Counted from the stretch's first letter, positions 1 through 9,012 are shown. The stretch: 64,000 bases of DNA from Microbacterium esteraromaticum (GCF_016907315.1 NZ_JAFBBS010000001.1:1860001-1924000), one strand, 5' to 3'. The notes: generated by a model not told the origin, from the letters alone. Translations and numbers: made by a program.

Positions 1-222
1 ATCTTCGACCAGGCGTACCTGCTGTTCTGGCGTGACCAGAGCAACTCATCGCCCGAGGCGTCGCTGTTCTACGCGATCTACCTGTTCCAGCAGGCTTTCC
101 GGCAGTTCAACTTCGGGTTCGCCGCGGCCATGGCCTGGCTGCTTTTCGTGATCATCATGGTCATCACGGTCATCCAGGTGAAGTTCGGCAACCGCTTCGT
201 CTACTACGAGGGAGACCGCTGA
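1..222 (+). CDS. Carbohydrate ABC transporter permease, MalF-like (C-terminal part)
   Basis: Open from the window edge; only the last 73 residues are visible. They hold the end of a membrane domain: an FAAAMAWLLFVIIMVITVIQ helix followed by a short basic tail ending in VYYEGDR, the usual C-terminus of MalF-type inner-membrane permeases. The stop TGA overlaps the ATG of the next permease (TGATG), so translation is coupled. With the next two genes it forms a classical binding-protein-dependent sugar importer with two permeases and a lipoprotein receptor. No ATPase is present here; such systems in actinobacteria often share a general MsiK-type ATPase encoded elsewhere (family knowledge). Confidence 0.85.
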   Translation: MFDQAYLLFWRDQSNSSPEASLFYAIYLFQQAFRQFNFGFAAAMAWLLFVIIMVITVIQVKFGNRFVYYEGDR

Positions 223-1178
223 TGGCGACGCCGCTTCAGAATCTGCCCCGCCGGAGCGACGGCGAGAGGCCAGACCCGTCGACGGTCGTGAACACGGTGC
301 CGAAGCGCTCGAAGTGGCGCCGCAGCATGAGCCAGCCGCGCAGCTTCGCCGCGCGGATCGTGCTGACGATCATCCTCGTCGGCTTCGGGCTGCTGTTCCT
401 CTACCCGTTCGCGTGGCTGCTCGCGGCGAGCTTCAAGCCCCGCGGCGAGGTGTTCGACAACTCGCTGATCCCGAAGACGTTCGTTCCCGAGAACTACATC
501 GAGGTGTGGAACCAGCTGCCGCTGATGAGCTGGCTCTGGAACAGCGTCGCGATCGCCCTGCTCGCCGCCACCGCGGTGGCCGTGTCGAGCTCGATCGTCG
601 CCTTCGGCTTCGCGTACTTCAAGTTCCCCGGGCGGGGGCTGCTGTTCGGCCTGGTGCTCGCGACCATGATGCTGCCCGGCGCCGTGACCATGATCCCGAT
701 CTACCTGATCTGGAAGGAGACTGGGCTGCTGGGCACCTGGGTGCCGCTGTGGGGCATGAACCTGTTCGGCTCGGCCTTCTACATCTTCCTGCAGCGCCAG
801 TTCTATCTCGGGCTGCCTCGCGAGCTGTTCGAGGCCGCGCGCCTCGACGGCGCGAGCTACTGGGGCCTGTTCTGGCGCATCGCGATGCCGCTGTCGGTGC
901 CGTCGTTCGTGATCGTGTTCCTGTTCGAGTTCCAGGCGAGCTGGAACAACCTGTACTCGGCGCTGATCTACCTGAACGCCGGCTCTGTCGACGAGTTCAC
1001 CGCGCCGCTCGGCATCGCCTACGCCATGACCAAGTACAGCCCGACGGCCGGCGGCCACGGCGACTACCAGTACGTGATGGTCGCTTCACTCATCGTCACG
1101 GTGCCGATGCTCATCCTGTTCGCGTTCGGGCAGCGGTACTTCATCGAAGGCGTCGCGACGCAGGGGCGCAAGGGCTGA
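222..1178 (+). CDS. Carbohydrate ABC transporter permease, MalG-like
   Basis: Inner-membrane permease of a sugar importer, 318 aa. About 40 basic residues precede the first helix (IVLTIILVGFGLLFLYPFAWLLAASF), and six membrane segments are recognisable. The EAA loop that docks the ATPase is clear as ELFEAARLDGASYWGLFWRIAMPLS, with the canonical EAA-x3-G spacing. The C-terminus YFIEGVATQGRKG is the typical MalG ending (FveGltaGavKG). It is translationally coupled to the upstream permease. The substrate cannot be read from the sequence; nearby family 8 lyase and DUF5107 genes suggest a polysaccharide-derived oligosaccharide. Confidence 0.93.
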   Translation: MATPLQNLPRRSDGERPDPSTVVNTVPKRSKWRRSMSQPRSFAARIVLTIILVGFGLLFLYPFAWLLAASFKPRGEVFDNSLIPKTFVPENYIEVWNQLPLMSWLWNSVAIALLAATAVAVSSSIVAFGFAYFKFPGRGLLFGLVLATMMLPGAVTMIPIYLIWKETGLLGTWVPLWGMNLFGSAFYIFLQRQFYLGLPRELFEAARLDGASYWGLFWRIAMPLSVPSFVIVFLFEFQASWNNLYSALIYLNAGSVDEFTAPLGIAYAMTKYSPTAGGHGDYQYVMVASLIVTVPMLILFAFGQRYFIEGVATQGRKG

Positions 1179-1275
1179 ACAGGGCCGGCGTATCACAGCA
1201 TCCGGATGGGGAATCCGGGACGGGAGAGAACCGCGGCGGAGCACAGCGACCGCCGCCAGACCGAGAGGGAAGAAG

Positions 1276-2640
1276 ATGCACAAGCGCATTCTGGGAATCG
1301 CGGCGATCGTCGCGGCATCCGCTGTCGTGCTCACCGGCTGCGGAGGGGGTGGGGATGCCTCTGACATGGCCGACGAGGTCGACTGGGGCGCCAAGGCCAC
1401 CGGCGACCTGAAGGCCTGGGGATTCGAGAACGCCGACGATGTCGGACAGTCGCGTCTCGACTACGCTGCAGAGCAGCTGAAGGACGTCAAGGTCGACCTC
1501 GACGCGACGGCCTTCGACGCGCAGAAGTTCACCACGCGCCTCGCGGGCGGCAACGTGCCCGACGTCGTGCAGATGGACCGCCGGTACGTCACCACCTATG
1601 CGGCGCAGGGCCTCATCATGCCGCTCGACGAATGCCTCGACGAGCAGGACGTGAAGCCGCGCGAGCACTGGTACCCGTTCGTCGTCGACGACGTGACCTA
1701 CGACGACGAGATCTGGGCGGTGCCGCAGTTCTACCAGCCGCCGGCGATCATGCTGAACAAGAAGGTGCTCGACGAGGCGGGGGTGAAGGCCGAGGACTTC
1801 GACACCTCCAAGCCCGACGTGCTGCTCGAGGCGATCGGCAAGATCTATCAGGAAGAGGGCGGGGTGCCCAAGCGGCTCGGCTTCGATCCGCAGGCCACCG
1901 GCCAGAGCGGACTGTGGATCCTCGGGATGGGCGGGCAGCTCAACGACGAGAAGGGCGCCCCGACGCTCGACGACGAGAGCAACATCGCGGGCATCGAGAT
2001 GCTGAAGAAGATCACGGATGCCCAGGGCGGCTTCGCCGCGGTGAAGAGCTTCACCGACTCCTTCGACACGTTCGGCGACAACAACCAGTTCGTGGCCGAG
2101 CAGGTCGGCGGCCAGGTGAACGCGCAGTGGTATCCGAACGTGCTCTCGCCGTACATGGACAAGCTGCAGCTCGAGGCGGTGCCGTTCCGCGGAGCGGACG
2201 GTGAGCCCTTCTCGGTGGCATCCGGAACCGCGTTCGTCGTGCCGGCCGGGGCGAAGAACCCCGCCGCCGCGTGCGCGTGGATGGTCGACCTCACGTCGGA
2301 CGACGCCTGGGCGGCAGCCGGCGAGGCGCGCGGCGAGACCCGCAAGAAGGACGGCGGAGTGAACACCGGCCTCTTCACCGGCTCTCCCGCCGCCGACAAG
2401 GCGATCCGCGACGAGTGGGTGGTCGAGAGCGGCAACGCCGGCTTCGACCAGGTGATCTCGACGTACTACGACGTGGTCGACTACGGCCAGTCGTTCGGGT
2501 CGTCGCCCGCTGGTCAGGAGATCCAGAACGAGCTCAACAATGCCATCACGGCGGCGCTGCTCGGCGACAAGTCGCCGGAAGATGCGCTGAAGGATGCCCA
2601 GAAGGCGGCGATGCGGGCATACGAGAACATCGAGAAGTGA
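1276..2640 (+). CDS. Sugar ABC transporter substrate-binding lipoprotein
   Basis: Extracellular receptor of the importer, 454 aa. A lipoprotein signal peptide is visible: MHKR, a hydrophobic core, then the lipobox LTGC at residues 19-22, so Cys22 should be lipidated. The mature part has a family 1 solute-binding layout, including FDAQKFTTRLAGGNVPDVVQMD and a WAVPQFYQPPAIMLNKKVLDEAG segment. The end, SPEDALKDAQKAAMRAYENIEK, is the usual terminal helix of this family. It lies 97 nt after the permease pair. A strong hairpin follows about 40 nt downstream, so this is probably the last gene of the operon. Confidence 0.92.
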   Translation: MHKRILGIAAIVAASAVVLTGCGGGGDASDMADEVDWGAKATGDLKAWGFENADDVGQSRLDYAAEQLKDVKVDLDATAFDAQKFTTRLAGGNVPDVVQMDRRYVTTYAAQGLIMPLDECLDEQDVKPREHWYPFVVDDVTYDDEIWAVPQFYQPPAIMLNKKVLDEAGVKAEDFDTSKPDVLLEAIGKIYQEEGGVPKRLGFDPQATGQSGLWILGMGGQLNDEKGAPTLDDESNIAGIEMLKKITDAQGGFAAVKSFTDSFDTFGDNNQFVAEQVGGQVNAQWYPNVLSPYMDKLQLEAVPFRGADGEPFSVASGTAFVVPAGAKNPAAACAWMVDLTSDDAWAAAGEARGETRKKDGGVNTGLFTGSPAADKAIRDEWVVESGNAGFDQVISTYYDVVDYGQSFGSSPAGQEIQNELNNAITAALLGDKSPEDALKDAQKAAMRAYENIEK

Positions 2641-2681
2641 CGCCGGTCGCCGCGAGCTGAGGTCGCGGCGGCCGTAACGGG

Positions 2682-2712
2682 ATCCGGATGCCTGTGTCTC
2701 GGGCATCCGGAT
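2682..2712 (+). terminator. Hairpin terminator after the sugar importer operon
   Basis: An 11-bp perfect inverted repeat, ATCCGGATGCC at 2682-2692 and GGCATCCGGAT at 2702-2712, with a 9-nt loop. A second 7-bp hairpin, GCCGCGA/TCGCGGC, lies just upstream at 2649-2669. There is no long T tract, which is common in GC-rich actinobacteria. The remainder up to 2928 holds an 11-nt direct repeat, TCTGCGTGCTT, at 2713-2723 and 2835-2845, and a CATAAT -10-like hexamer at 2870-2875 that could serve the next gene. Confidence 0.6.
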
Positions 2713-2928
2713 TCTGCGTGCTTCACGGGGCTGCGCTGCGGGACGGAGCGACGGTCGAAGATTCGGCGATCGGATCGGGCTTTCGGCGGGCCATGTCGAG
2801 GATCCCGCGCATCCGCGGCCCTACTCATGCAGAATCTGCGTGCTTGCATCCGGAGCCGCTCGGAATCTGCATAATCACACGTGTGGGTGCTTTCTCGCGC
2901 CCACGAACAGCTGTCTCAGGAGGACGCA

Positions 2929-4152
2929 ATGTCGCGGACGATCGTCGTCGGTGCCGGAATGGTCGGGCTCGCCACCGCCTGGCACCTGCAGGAGCGCGGG
3001 GTCGAGGTCACGGTTATCGATCGGGTCGGCGTTGGTGCCGGCTCGTCGTGGGGCAACGCCGGCTGGCTGACGCCCGGCAAGACCATCCCCCTCGCCGACA
3101 CGGGACTGTGGACCTACGGGCCGAAGGCCCTGCTCGACCCCGATGCCGCACTGCACGTGCCCTTCCGGGTGGATCCGGGGCTCTGGATGTTCCTCGGCCA
3201 GTTCGCCGCGCACGGCACGAACCGTGCGTGGGACAAGACGATGGCCGACCTCACGCCGATCGACAAGATCGCACTGGAATGCTTCGACGAGCTCATCGAC
3301 GGCGGCGTGAAGTCATGGACCCGCGAGGGTCCGTTCGTGATCGGCTTCAAGCAGGAGGCCGATTCGAAGGGATTCCTGCACGAGATCGAGGGCGTCGTGC
3401 GCCACGGCCAGGACGTGCCCTTCGAACGGCTCGAGAACCCGCGCGAGCTCGCGCCCGTGCTGTCGGATGCCGTGACGCACGCCTACCGCCTCGATGGTCA
3501 GCGCTTCTTCGAGCCGGCGCCCTTCCTCGAGGCGCTCGGCGCCGCGGTGGTCGAGCGCGGTGCCGAGCTGATCACCGGCTACGAGGTCACCGACGTCTCG
3601 TCGACCCGCCGCCCCGTGGTGACCATGTCGAACGGGCAGCGGCTCGAGGCCGACTCGGTCGTGATCGCCACCGGCGCCTGGATGCCCGCACTGGCCCGCA
3701 AGCTCGGTGTGCGCACACGCGTGCAGGCCGGGCGCGGGTACTCGTTCACCGTCTCGACCGAGGTTCCGCAGGAGCATCCGGTGTACTTCCCGTCTCAGCG
3801 CATCGCGTGCACCCCGTACCAGGGCCGCTTCCGCATCGCCGGCACCATGGAGTTCCGCGGGCCCGACGAGCCGTTCCAGCCGCGGCGCGTGCAGGCGATC
3901 ATCGCGCAGGCGCGCGAGATGTTCGTCGGGCTCGACCTCGACGATCGCCAGGACGAGTGGGTCGGCTCGCGCCCCGTCACGCCGGACGGACTCCCGCTCG
4001 TCGGCGCGACCCAGGCCCCGAACGTGTACGTCGCCGGTGGTCACGGCATGTGGGGCATCGTGCTCGGACCGGCGACCGGCAAGCTGCTCGCCGAGCAGAT
4101 CACTACGGGCCGCATCGCCGAGGAGATCCGCCCCTTCAACCCGCTGCGCTAG
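2929..4152 (+). CDS. FAD-dependent D-amino-acid dehydrogenase-like oxidoreductase
   Basis: DadA/glycine-oxidase family flavoenzyme (DAO fold), 407 aa, expected to oxidise the C-N bond of a D-amino acid or secondary amine. The N-terminal Rossmann motif is TIVVGAGMVGLATAWHL, followed by GAGSSWGNAGWLTP, which in DadA contacts FAD. The C-terminal FAD contacts are WVGSRPVTPDGLPLVG and GGHGMWGIVLGPATGKLLAE. I place the start at the ATG preceded by CAGGAGGA; an in-frame upstream GTG at 2881 has no ribosome-binding site. It is a stand-alone gene between the importer and the convergent lyase; its substrate is not evident. Confidence 0.85.
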   Translation: MSRTIVVGAGMVGLATAWHLQERGVEVTVIDRVGVGAGSSWGNAGWLTPGKTIPLADTGLWTYGPKALLDPDAALHVPFRVDPGLWMFLGQFAAHGTNRAWDKTMADLTPIDKIALECFDELIDGGVKSWTREGPFVIGFKQEADSKGFLHEIEGVVRHGQDVPFERLENPRELAPVLSDAVTHAYRLDGQRFFEPAPFLEALGAAVVERGAELITGYEVTDVSSTRRPVVTMSNGQRLEADSVVIATGAWMPALARKLGVRTRVQAGRGYSFTVSTEVPQEHPVYFPSQRIACTPYQGRFRIAGTMEFRGPDEPFQPRRVQAIIAQAREMFVGLDLDDRQDEWVGSRPVTPDGLPLVGATQAPNVYVAGGHGMWGIVLGPATGKLLAEQITTGRIAEEIRPFNPLR

Positions 4153-4187
4153 CCCCGCGCGCCGCGCGCCGCGTGCTGCGGCGGGGC

Positions 4188-4448
4188 CGAGGTCGAAAAG
4201 GCACCGGTGCGGGGCGCTTCCGGTGCCTTTCTGACTTCTCGGCCCGGCGGCGGTGCCGTGGCGCGGGCTTCGCGTCGGGCGCGGGTGCCGAGGGGTCGAA
4301 AAGGCACCGGTACGGGGCGTTTCCGGTGCCTTTCTGACCTTTCGATCTGTGGCCGTGCCGTGGCGTGGGCTTCGCGTCGGGGGCGGGGGTGCTGAGGGGT
4401 CGAAAAGGCACCGGTGCGGGGCGTTTCCGGTGCCTTTGTGACTTCTCG
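4188..4448. repeat. Tandem palindromic repeats, AAAGGCACC family (three copies)
   Basis: Fills the 338-bp gap between two convergent genes. Three copies at about 4188-4241, 4290-4344 and 4394-4448, spaced 103 and 104 bp. Each has the stem AAAAGGCACCGG ... CCGGTGCCTTT around a roughly 12-nt GC loop, framed by a GAGGTC-like left and GACTTCTC-like right outer arm. The spacers between copies are also similar (GATCTGTGGCCG... CGTGGCG.GGGCTTCGCGTCGG). The A-rich left and T-rich right edges make each copy a plausible bidirectional terminator. Single copies with the same stem and outer arms occur at 55598 and 57823. Confidence 0.85.
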
Positions 4449-4490
4449 ATCTGTGGCCGCGGCGCGTGCCGCCCGGCGCGGCGCGCCCGC

Positions 4491-6914
4491 CTAGCCGAGC
4501 ACGATCCGCTTCGAGTGGCCGTGCCCGTCGAGGTCGAACTCGAGCGTGAGGGGTGAGGTCGAGACGACGCGCGCCCCGGAGTCCGCCTCGATCACCGAGG
4601 TTCCGGCCGACGAGGGCAGCGTCACCCGCGCGACGGTCTGCGTGCGGCTCGGGTCCGAGAGCGCGACCGTCGTGCGACCGTCGGCCGTCCGCACGGCCAG
4701 CGAGCACGGCCCGGTCACCGAGAACCCGCCCGCCGAACCCGCCGCGAAGAAGTTCGCCAGGGTCAGCCCTGAGTCCGCCACAGCGATCATCTGAGCCGTC
4801 GAGTTGTTCGCGACCACTGACACCGTCGGCGTCTCGGACTCATCGAACGTCGCCGAGTGGTGCACGTTCGGCAGCACGACGTACGCGTACCCGCCACCAG
4901 ACGGGTCGGTCCCGTGGTGGTGCGTGATCGTGACGTAGTCGCGGGTCTTGACCTCGTCGGATCCGCCGGTGTCGGAGCCCGAGTTGATCGTCATCCAGTC
5001 GCCGCTGCGCCGCACGACCCGCACATCGATGTCGCCGCTGACGCCCTCGCCCTTCAGGAAGACGTATCCGCCGTGACCGTCGATGTGCACGTTGCGACGC
5101 ACCTTCACGGCAGCGGCATCCGCAGCCAGCGACCGGTAGCGGTTGTCGGGCCGCAGCATCGGCACAGCTCCCGCGGGGAACGACCGGTTCTCGATCGTCG
5201 TGAAGACGTCGAATCCGGATGCCGACGTCACACCGGCTCCGAGGCAGACCATCTTGTCGTCGAGGAAGAACCACGACTTGCGGGCGCTGAGCGTCTTGTT
5301 GTGGTTGAGGTGGTCCATGCCCTGGATGCCCCAGCGGTCGTCGAGGGCGAGTCCGCCGGCGAAGCGCTGGAATGCACGGGGGATGCCGGTGCCGTCTGCT
5401 GCTCCGTTCTTGCGCGGCTCGGCGGTGACGGTCGTGCCCGGAAGACGGTACGGGTCGACCGTGGGCCAGAAATCGGCGCTGAACTGGGCCTGGTCTGCCG
5501 TGCTGTAGACGTAGGTGAGGCCGTCCCCCTGGTACCAGCCGAGGTTGTTCTCGCGGTTGCCCCATTCGTAGCGTCCGATGCGGTTCGACGAGATGTTGAC
5601 GACGGCGCTGAAGGTCGGGCGGTGGTGCACCAGGCGGTCCTGGTCGCCGAAGGCCTTGGTGTACACAGGGGCCGGCGCCGCCTGCACCGTGTCGTCGCCC
5701 AGGATCGAGGTGACCAGCAGCGACTTCGCGACGGTCTGCGAGGGCAGGCCGTACTGCTTCTCGCTGCTGCGCTGCAGCCAGCCCTTCACGAGCGACAGGT
5801 AGCGCTCGCGGTACGGCTCGCCCGCGCCCTGCGCGAGCAGCAGGATCGCGGTCATCGCGCCGGCTCCGTCGATGTAGTCCGGCGCCTTCTGGCGCGACAC
5901 GGCGCGCCCGCGCACGGCATCCATCATCCGGCCGTTCCAGATGAACGGCGCGAAGGCGCCCTCGACGGCGTCCAGGATCACCGACTTGTTCGGGTCGACG
6001 ACGTCCCACTCGCTGCCGCCGAGCAGGCCGAGGATCTCGGCCAGGCCGCCCAGCGTCACGACGCCGTAGGTGCCGACGTAGGGCAGGTAGCTGTGCTGCA
6101 CGAACGAGCCGTCGCGATAGAAGCCGTCGCCGCTCGTCACGTAGCCGAACACGCTGTTGCGTCCCCCGCGGACGGTGTCGCTCAGAGCGTCGCGGGCGAG
6201 CGCGATCTCGTCGGGGCGGTTGTCGAGGATGCCGCGAAGCGCGCACGACAGTGACTTGTCGGTGCGGTTCGCGCCGGTCTCGGCGAAGCTCGTGCCGCGT
6301 CCGCGCCAGTTGGGGTTCGGGGTGAAGTAGCGGGCCGCCGCCATCAGCGCGGTGCGCACCTCGGCGGGCACGACGGCGTGCAGCAGGATGAGGGTGTCGG
6401 CGGCCTTGCGGGGCACGCCGATCTCCCAGAACCACCAGTTGCCGACGGCGGCGCGTCCTGCGATGTAGACGTCGGTGCTGAGGTAGGTGAGCGCTGCGAC
6501 GAGGTCGGATGCCAGGGCCTGGTCCTGATGCTGGCGGGTGCCGGCCGTGGAGTAGGCGAGGGCCAGGCTGAACAGCCGGTCGAAGGTGACGCCCATGTTG
6601 CCCGACAGGGTGGTTCCGGTGACCCCGGCGACGGGCAGGTCGGCCCAGATGCCCGGTGCGCCGATCGGGCGGACCATGGCCTTCCAGCTGGCGTCGGCGG
6701 CGTCGCTCATGCCGCTGAGCACGCTCGCGAGCTCTGGTACGGATGCTGCGCTGCCGTCGCCCGCGAGCATGACGCGGCGCTTCTCGATGAGAGCGGCGAG
6801 GGGGTCTGCAGTGGCTCCGAACGCGCTGGTGGCGGTGCCTGCGGTCATCGTGACCAGGGCTCCGGCGCCGAGCAGCGCGAGGAAGGAACGGCGGTCTACT
6901 TCGAGGGGGGACAT
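4491..6914 (-). CDS. Polysaccharide lyase family 8 (hyaluronate/chondroitin/xanthan lyase-like), Tat-exported
   Basis: Secreted lyase of 807 aa that cleaves uronic-acid-containing polysaccharide by beta-elimination. The N-terminus has a twin-arginine signal (DRRSFLALLGAGALV, then Ala-rich to about residue 36). The catalytic set of family 8 can be placed: Asn216 in GANRTDK, His274 in SFVQHSYLPY and Tyr283, the His-to-Tyr distance of nine residues matching S. pneumoniae hyaluronate lyase (H399/Y408). NRENNLGWYQGDGLTYVY is another family signature. Two adjacent ATGs exist; I use the second because AGGAGG is 6 nt from it. The exact substrate (hyaluronan, chondroitin or xanthan) cannot be fixed from sequence. 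Confidence 0.92.
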   Translation of the reverse strand: MSPLEVDRRSFLALLGAGALVTMTAGTATSAFGATADPLAALIEKRRVMLAGDGSAASVPELASVLSGMSDAADASWKAMVRPIGAPGIWADLPVAGVTGTTLSGNMGVTFDRLFSLALAYSTAGTRQHQDQALASDLVAALTYLSTDVYIAGRAAVGNWWFWEIGVPRKAADTLILLHAVVPAEVRTALMAAARYFTPNPNWRGRGTSFAETGANRTDKSLSCALRGILDNRPDEIALARDALSDTVRGGRNSVFGYVTSGDGFYRDGSFVQHSYLPYVGTYGVVTLGGLAEILGLLGGSEWDVVDPNKSVILDAVEGAFAPFIWNGRMMDAVRGRAVSRQKAPDYIDGAGAMTAILLLAQGAGEPYRERYLSLVKGWLQRSSEKQYGLPSQTVAKSLLVTSILGDDTVQAAPAPVYTKAFGDQDRLVHHRPTFSAVVNISSNRIGRYEWGNRENNLGWYQGDGLTYVYSTADQAQFSADFWPTVDPYRLPGTTVTAEPRKNGAADGTGIPRAFQRFAGGLALDDRWGIQGMDHLNHNKTLSARKSWFFLDDKMVCLGAGVTSASGFDVFTTIENRSFPAGAVPMLRPDNRYRSLAADAAAVKVRRNVHIDGHGGYVFLKGEGVSGDIDVRVVRRSGDWMTINSGSDTGGSDEVKTRDYVTITHHHGTDPSGGGYAYVVLPNVHHSATFDESETPTVSVVANNSTAQMIAVADSGLTLANFFAAGSAGGFSVTGPCSLAVRTADGRTTVALSDPSRTQTVARVTLPSSAGTSVIEADSGARVVSTSPLTLEFDLDGHGHSKRIVLG

Positions 6915-6948
6915 CATCGGCCTCCTGAGGGGTGGGAAGTGCTACCAC

Positions 6949-6962
6949 GGTAAACGCTTGCC
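6949..6962 (-). promoter_or_regulatory. LacI-type operator candidate upstream of the lyase gene
   Basis: GGTAAACGCTTGCC, an imperfect palindrome with 10 of 14 matching positions around a central CG, the hallmark of LacI/GalR operators. It lies 35 bp upstream of the lyase start, in the only A/T-containing stretch of the intergenic region. The cognate repressor is not next to it. Confidence 0.5.
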
Positions 6963-7014
6963 TGCACTATGTAAAGAGGGTGAACGAATTCCGTCCGCCG
7001 AGCAGGCGCGGGTG

Positions 7015-9012
7015 TCAGGTCATCGAGAAGTCGTATCGTGCGGGCACGGGGCGGTCGGGGAACGCCTGTCGCCACAGCTCCGACATGCTCAGCTCGCCCT
7101 CGCGGATGTCGGGCACGTCGAACTCATCTTCCAGCATCCGTCCTGCCTCGGCCCGGTCTCCGGATGCCAGTGCCGAACGCACCGCGAGCACGCGGAACCG
7201 GCCCCGTTCGCGTAGCTCCGCGGGCAGCGAGGCGACCAGGCGGGACGCCTCCTCAGCCCGCCCCGCGGCCAGCAGCGCGTCACCGAGCTCGAGTGCGATG
7301 GGGGCGAGGTCCGCGGCCAGCGTGAGGGCGTCGGAGAGGTGGGCGACACCGGCATCCGGATCCCCGCTCGCCATCTCGACCAGACCCAGCCCGCGCAGCG
7401 CCCAGGCCGAGCGGTGGGACCGCAGCGATGCCTCGTAGTGCGCGGTCGCTCCCGTCAGGTCGCCGCGAGCGTGCGCCATCACCGCGCGGTGATAGTGCGT
7501 GAGCCAGCTCGCCGGGGCCTCGGCGAGCAGCCGCTCCCACCGCGCGCCGGCGACGTAGCTCGCGGGCGGGGTGGCGACGTCGGCATCGCCGGCACGGTCA
7601 GCACCGTCAGCACTCGCGTCGGCACCGTCGGCATCGGCGTCGGCGCGGTCGGCACCATCGGCGCGGTCGGCACCATCGGCGAACCGCGAGTCGCTGTGCA
7701 GCAGATCCCGCCAGTACGCGGCGTCGTCTCCCGCCGACGGGTCGAAGCGCACCCCCGGGAGGCTCTCGAACGCCGCGCCGTACCGCTCGGCGAGCGTCGC
7801 CTCGAGCGCGCCCCATGGCGATCCGACGTTCAGCACCTCGCCTGGTTCGAGGTCCGCCACGGCCTCCAGGCGCGAGGCATCCGTGGCATCCGCCGCCCGG
7901 CCGATCTCAGCGCCGACCGCCTCGACGGCCGACGGCCAGTCGGCAGACGAGACGCCAGCTACCTGCAGCGGCAGGAACGTCTCGGTCCACTCCCACGTCG
8001 CCCGTCCGGGCATCCGCAGATGCTCGTACTGCGTCGTCGCGAGCCCGCCCTGGATCTCGAAGTACGAGCCTGTCGCGCCGCCCAGCCAGTGCTGCCAGTG
8101 CCTGCCGCCCGTCGTGTCACCCCACACGAACAGCTTGCGGCCGGCCAGACGCGGCGATGAGACGTGACCGAGTCCGGAGCCGTCGGGCTCGAGCGCCGCG
8201 ATCCATGGGGTCTGCGAGTCGTCGAGCGCGTAGAACCAGTCGGCAGCCGCCTGCGCCTCGGCAGGGCGACTGACGTCGGGCGACGCGACGTCGACCTGCG
8301 CGAGCGTGCCGTCGTACTGCGTCTGATACGCGTGCGTCGCCGGGGCGAAGACCCGAGACCCGTCGGTCTGCGCGACAGCGATGTTCGTCCACCAGTACAT
8401 GCCCGTCTCGTCGGCGTGAGGATTGCGCACCCTCACGTGCACGTGCAGGGCCGCCACGGTCGAATCGAGCGTCGCGTCCATCTGCACGATGAGTCCTCGT
8501 ACGCGCTCGTACTCCCACATGCGCAGCACCGGCTCGCCGTCGGGCGCGGTGATCGCCGCAGCGTACAGCGGCGCGCAGGTCAGTGGCCAGTGCCCTCGCA
8601 TGCCGATGTTCCACTCGACTCCGCCCGAGAACCACGCGTTGCGCAGCCCGAGGTTGGCCGGCTGGAAGACCTCGTTGCGGTACACGAGGTCCCGCCCTGT
8701 CGCCTTGTCGAGCAGACGAACGAGCCGGCCGCCGAGGTCGAGTGCGAACTCGGCCCTCATCAGGTCGTTCTCGAGCACGGCGAGCCGCATCGGCGCATCC
8801 GTCCGCTCGCGGGTGTACTGATCCTGCAGCAGATAGGGAAGGATGCTGGTGACCTGGCCGTACCGGATGTTCTCGGCGATGGCATCCGGAAGCCCGACGG
8901 TCGACGCCTCGTACGGAGCCTGCGGCATCGCCGCGACGGCCGGCAGGGGGTTGGGCGCGCCGACCGGCGCCGACGGGAGGGTGACCGAGGTGAGCGTCAG
9001 CGTGGCAGTCAT
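7015..9012 (-). CDS. DUF5107 domain protein with C-terminal TPR repeats
   Basis: About 665 aa. The N-terminal two thirds carry the DUF5107 signature: NDLMRAEFALDLGGRLVRLLDK, NLGLRNAWFSGGVEWNIGMRGH and a beta-rich region with WTETFLPLQ, resembling galactose-mutarotase-like folds. The C-terminal third is helical with TPR-type units (HARGDLTGATAHYEASLRSH, LGLVEMASGDPDAGVAHLSDAL). Between them lies a low-complexity Ala-Asp-Gly stretch (7570-7685). Such proteins are found in glycoside-degradation loci, but their activity is not settled. The start is uncertain: ATG at 9012, GTG at 9024 or further upstream; no site has a strong Shine-Dalgarno. It shares the strand with the lyase gene but has its own upstream gap. 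Confidence 0.8.
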   Translation of the reverse strand: MTATLTLTSVTLPSAPVGAPNPLPAVAAMPQAPYEASTVGLPDAIAENIRYGQVTSILPYLLQDQYTRERTDAPMRLAVLENDLMRAEFALDLGGRLVRLLDKATGRDLVYRNEVFQPANLGLRNAWFSGGVEWNIGMRGHWPLTCAPLYAAAITAPDGEPVLRMWEYERVRGLIVQMDATLDSTVAALHVHVRVRNPHADETGMYWWTNIAVAQTDGSRVFAPATHAYQTQYDGTLAQVDVASPDVSRPAEAQAAADWFYALDDSQTPWIAALEPDGSGLGHVSSPRLAGRKLFVWGDTTGGRHWQHWLGGATGSYFEIQGGLATTQYEHLRMPGRATWEWTETFLPLQVAGVSSADWPSAVEAVGAEIGRAADATDASRLEAVADLEPGEVLNVGSPWGALEATLAERYGAAFESLPGVRFDPSAGDDAAYWRDLLHSDSRFADGADRADGADRADADADGADASADGADRAGDADVATPPASYVAGARWERLLAEAPASWLTHYHRAVMAHARGDLTGATAHYEASLRSHRSAWALRGLGLVEMASGDPDAGVAHLSDALTLAADLAPIALELGDALLAAGRAEEASRLVASLPAELRERGRFRVLAVRSALASGDRAEAGRMLEDEFDVPDIREGELSMSELWRQAFPDRPVPARYDFSMT

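Noticed and set aside
4188..4448. CRISPR array
   Set aside because: Only three units of about 103 bp in which both stem and spacer parts are similar. There are no unique 30-40 bp spacers and no cas genes nearby.
4840..6948. Minus-strand frame of 702 codons within the lyase gene
   Set aside because: Out-of-frame shadow of the family 8 lyase: extremely Arg/Pro-rich with no motif, whereas the lyase frame shows a Tat signal and catalytic residues.
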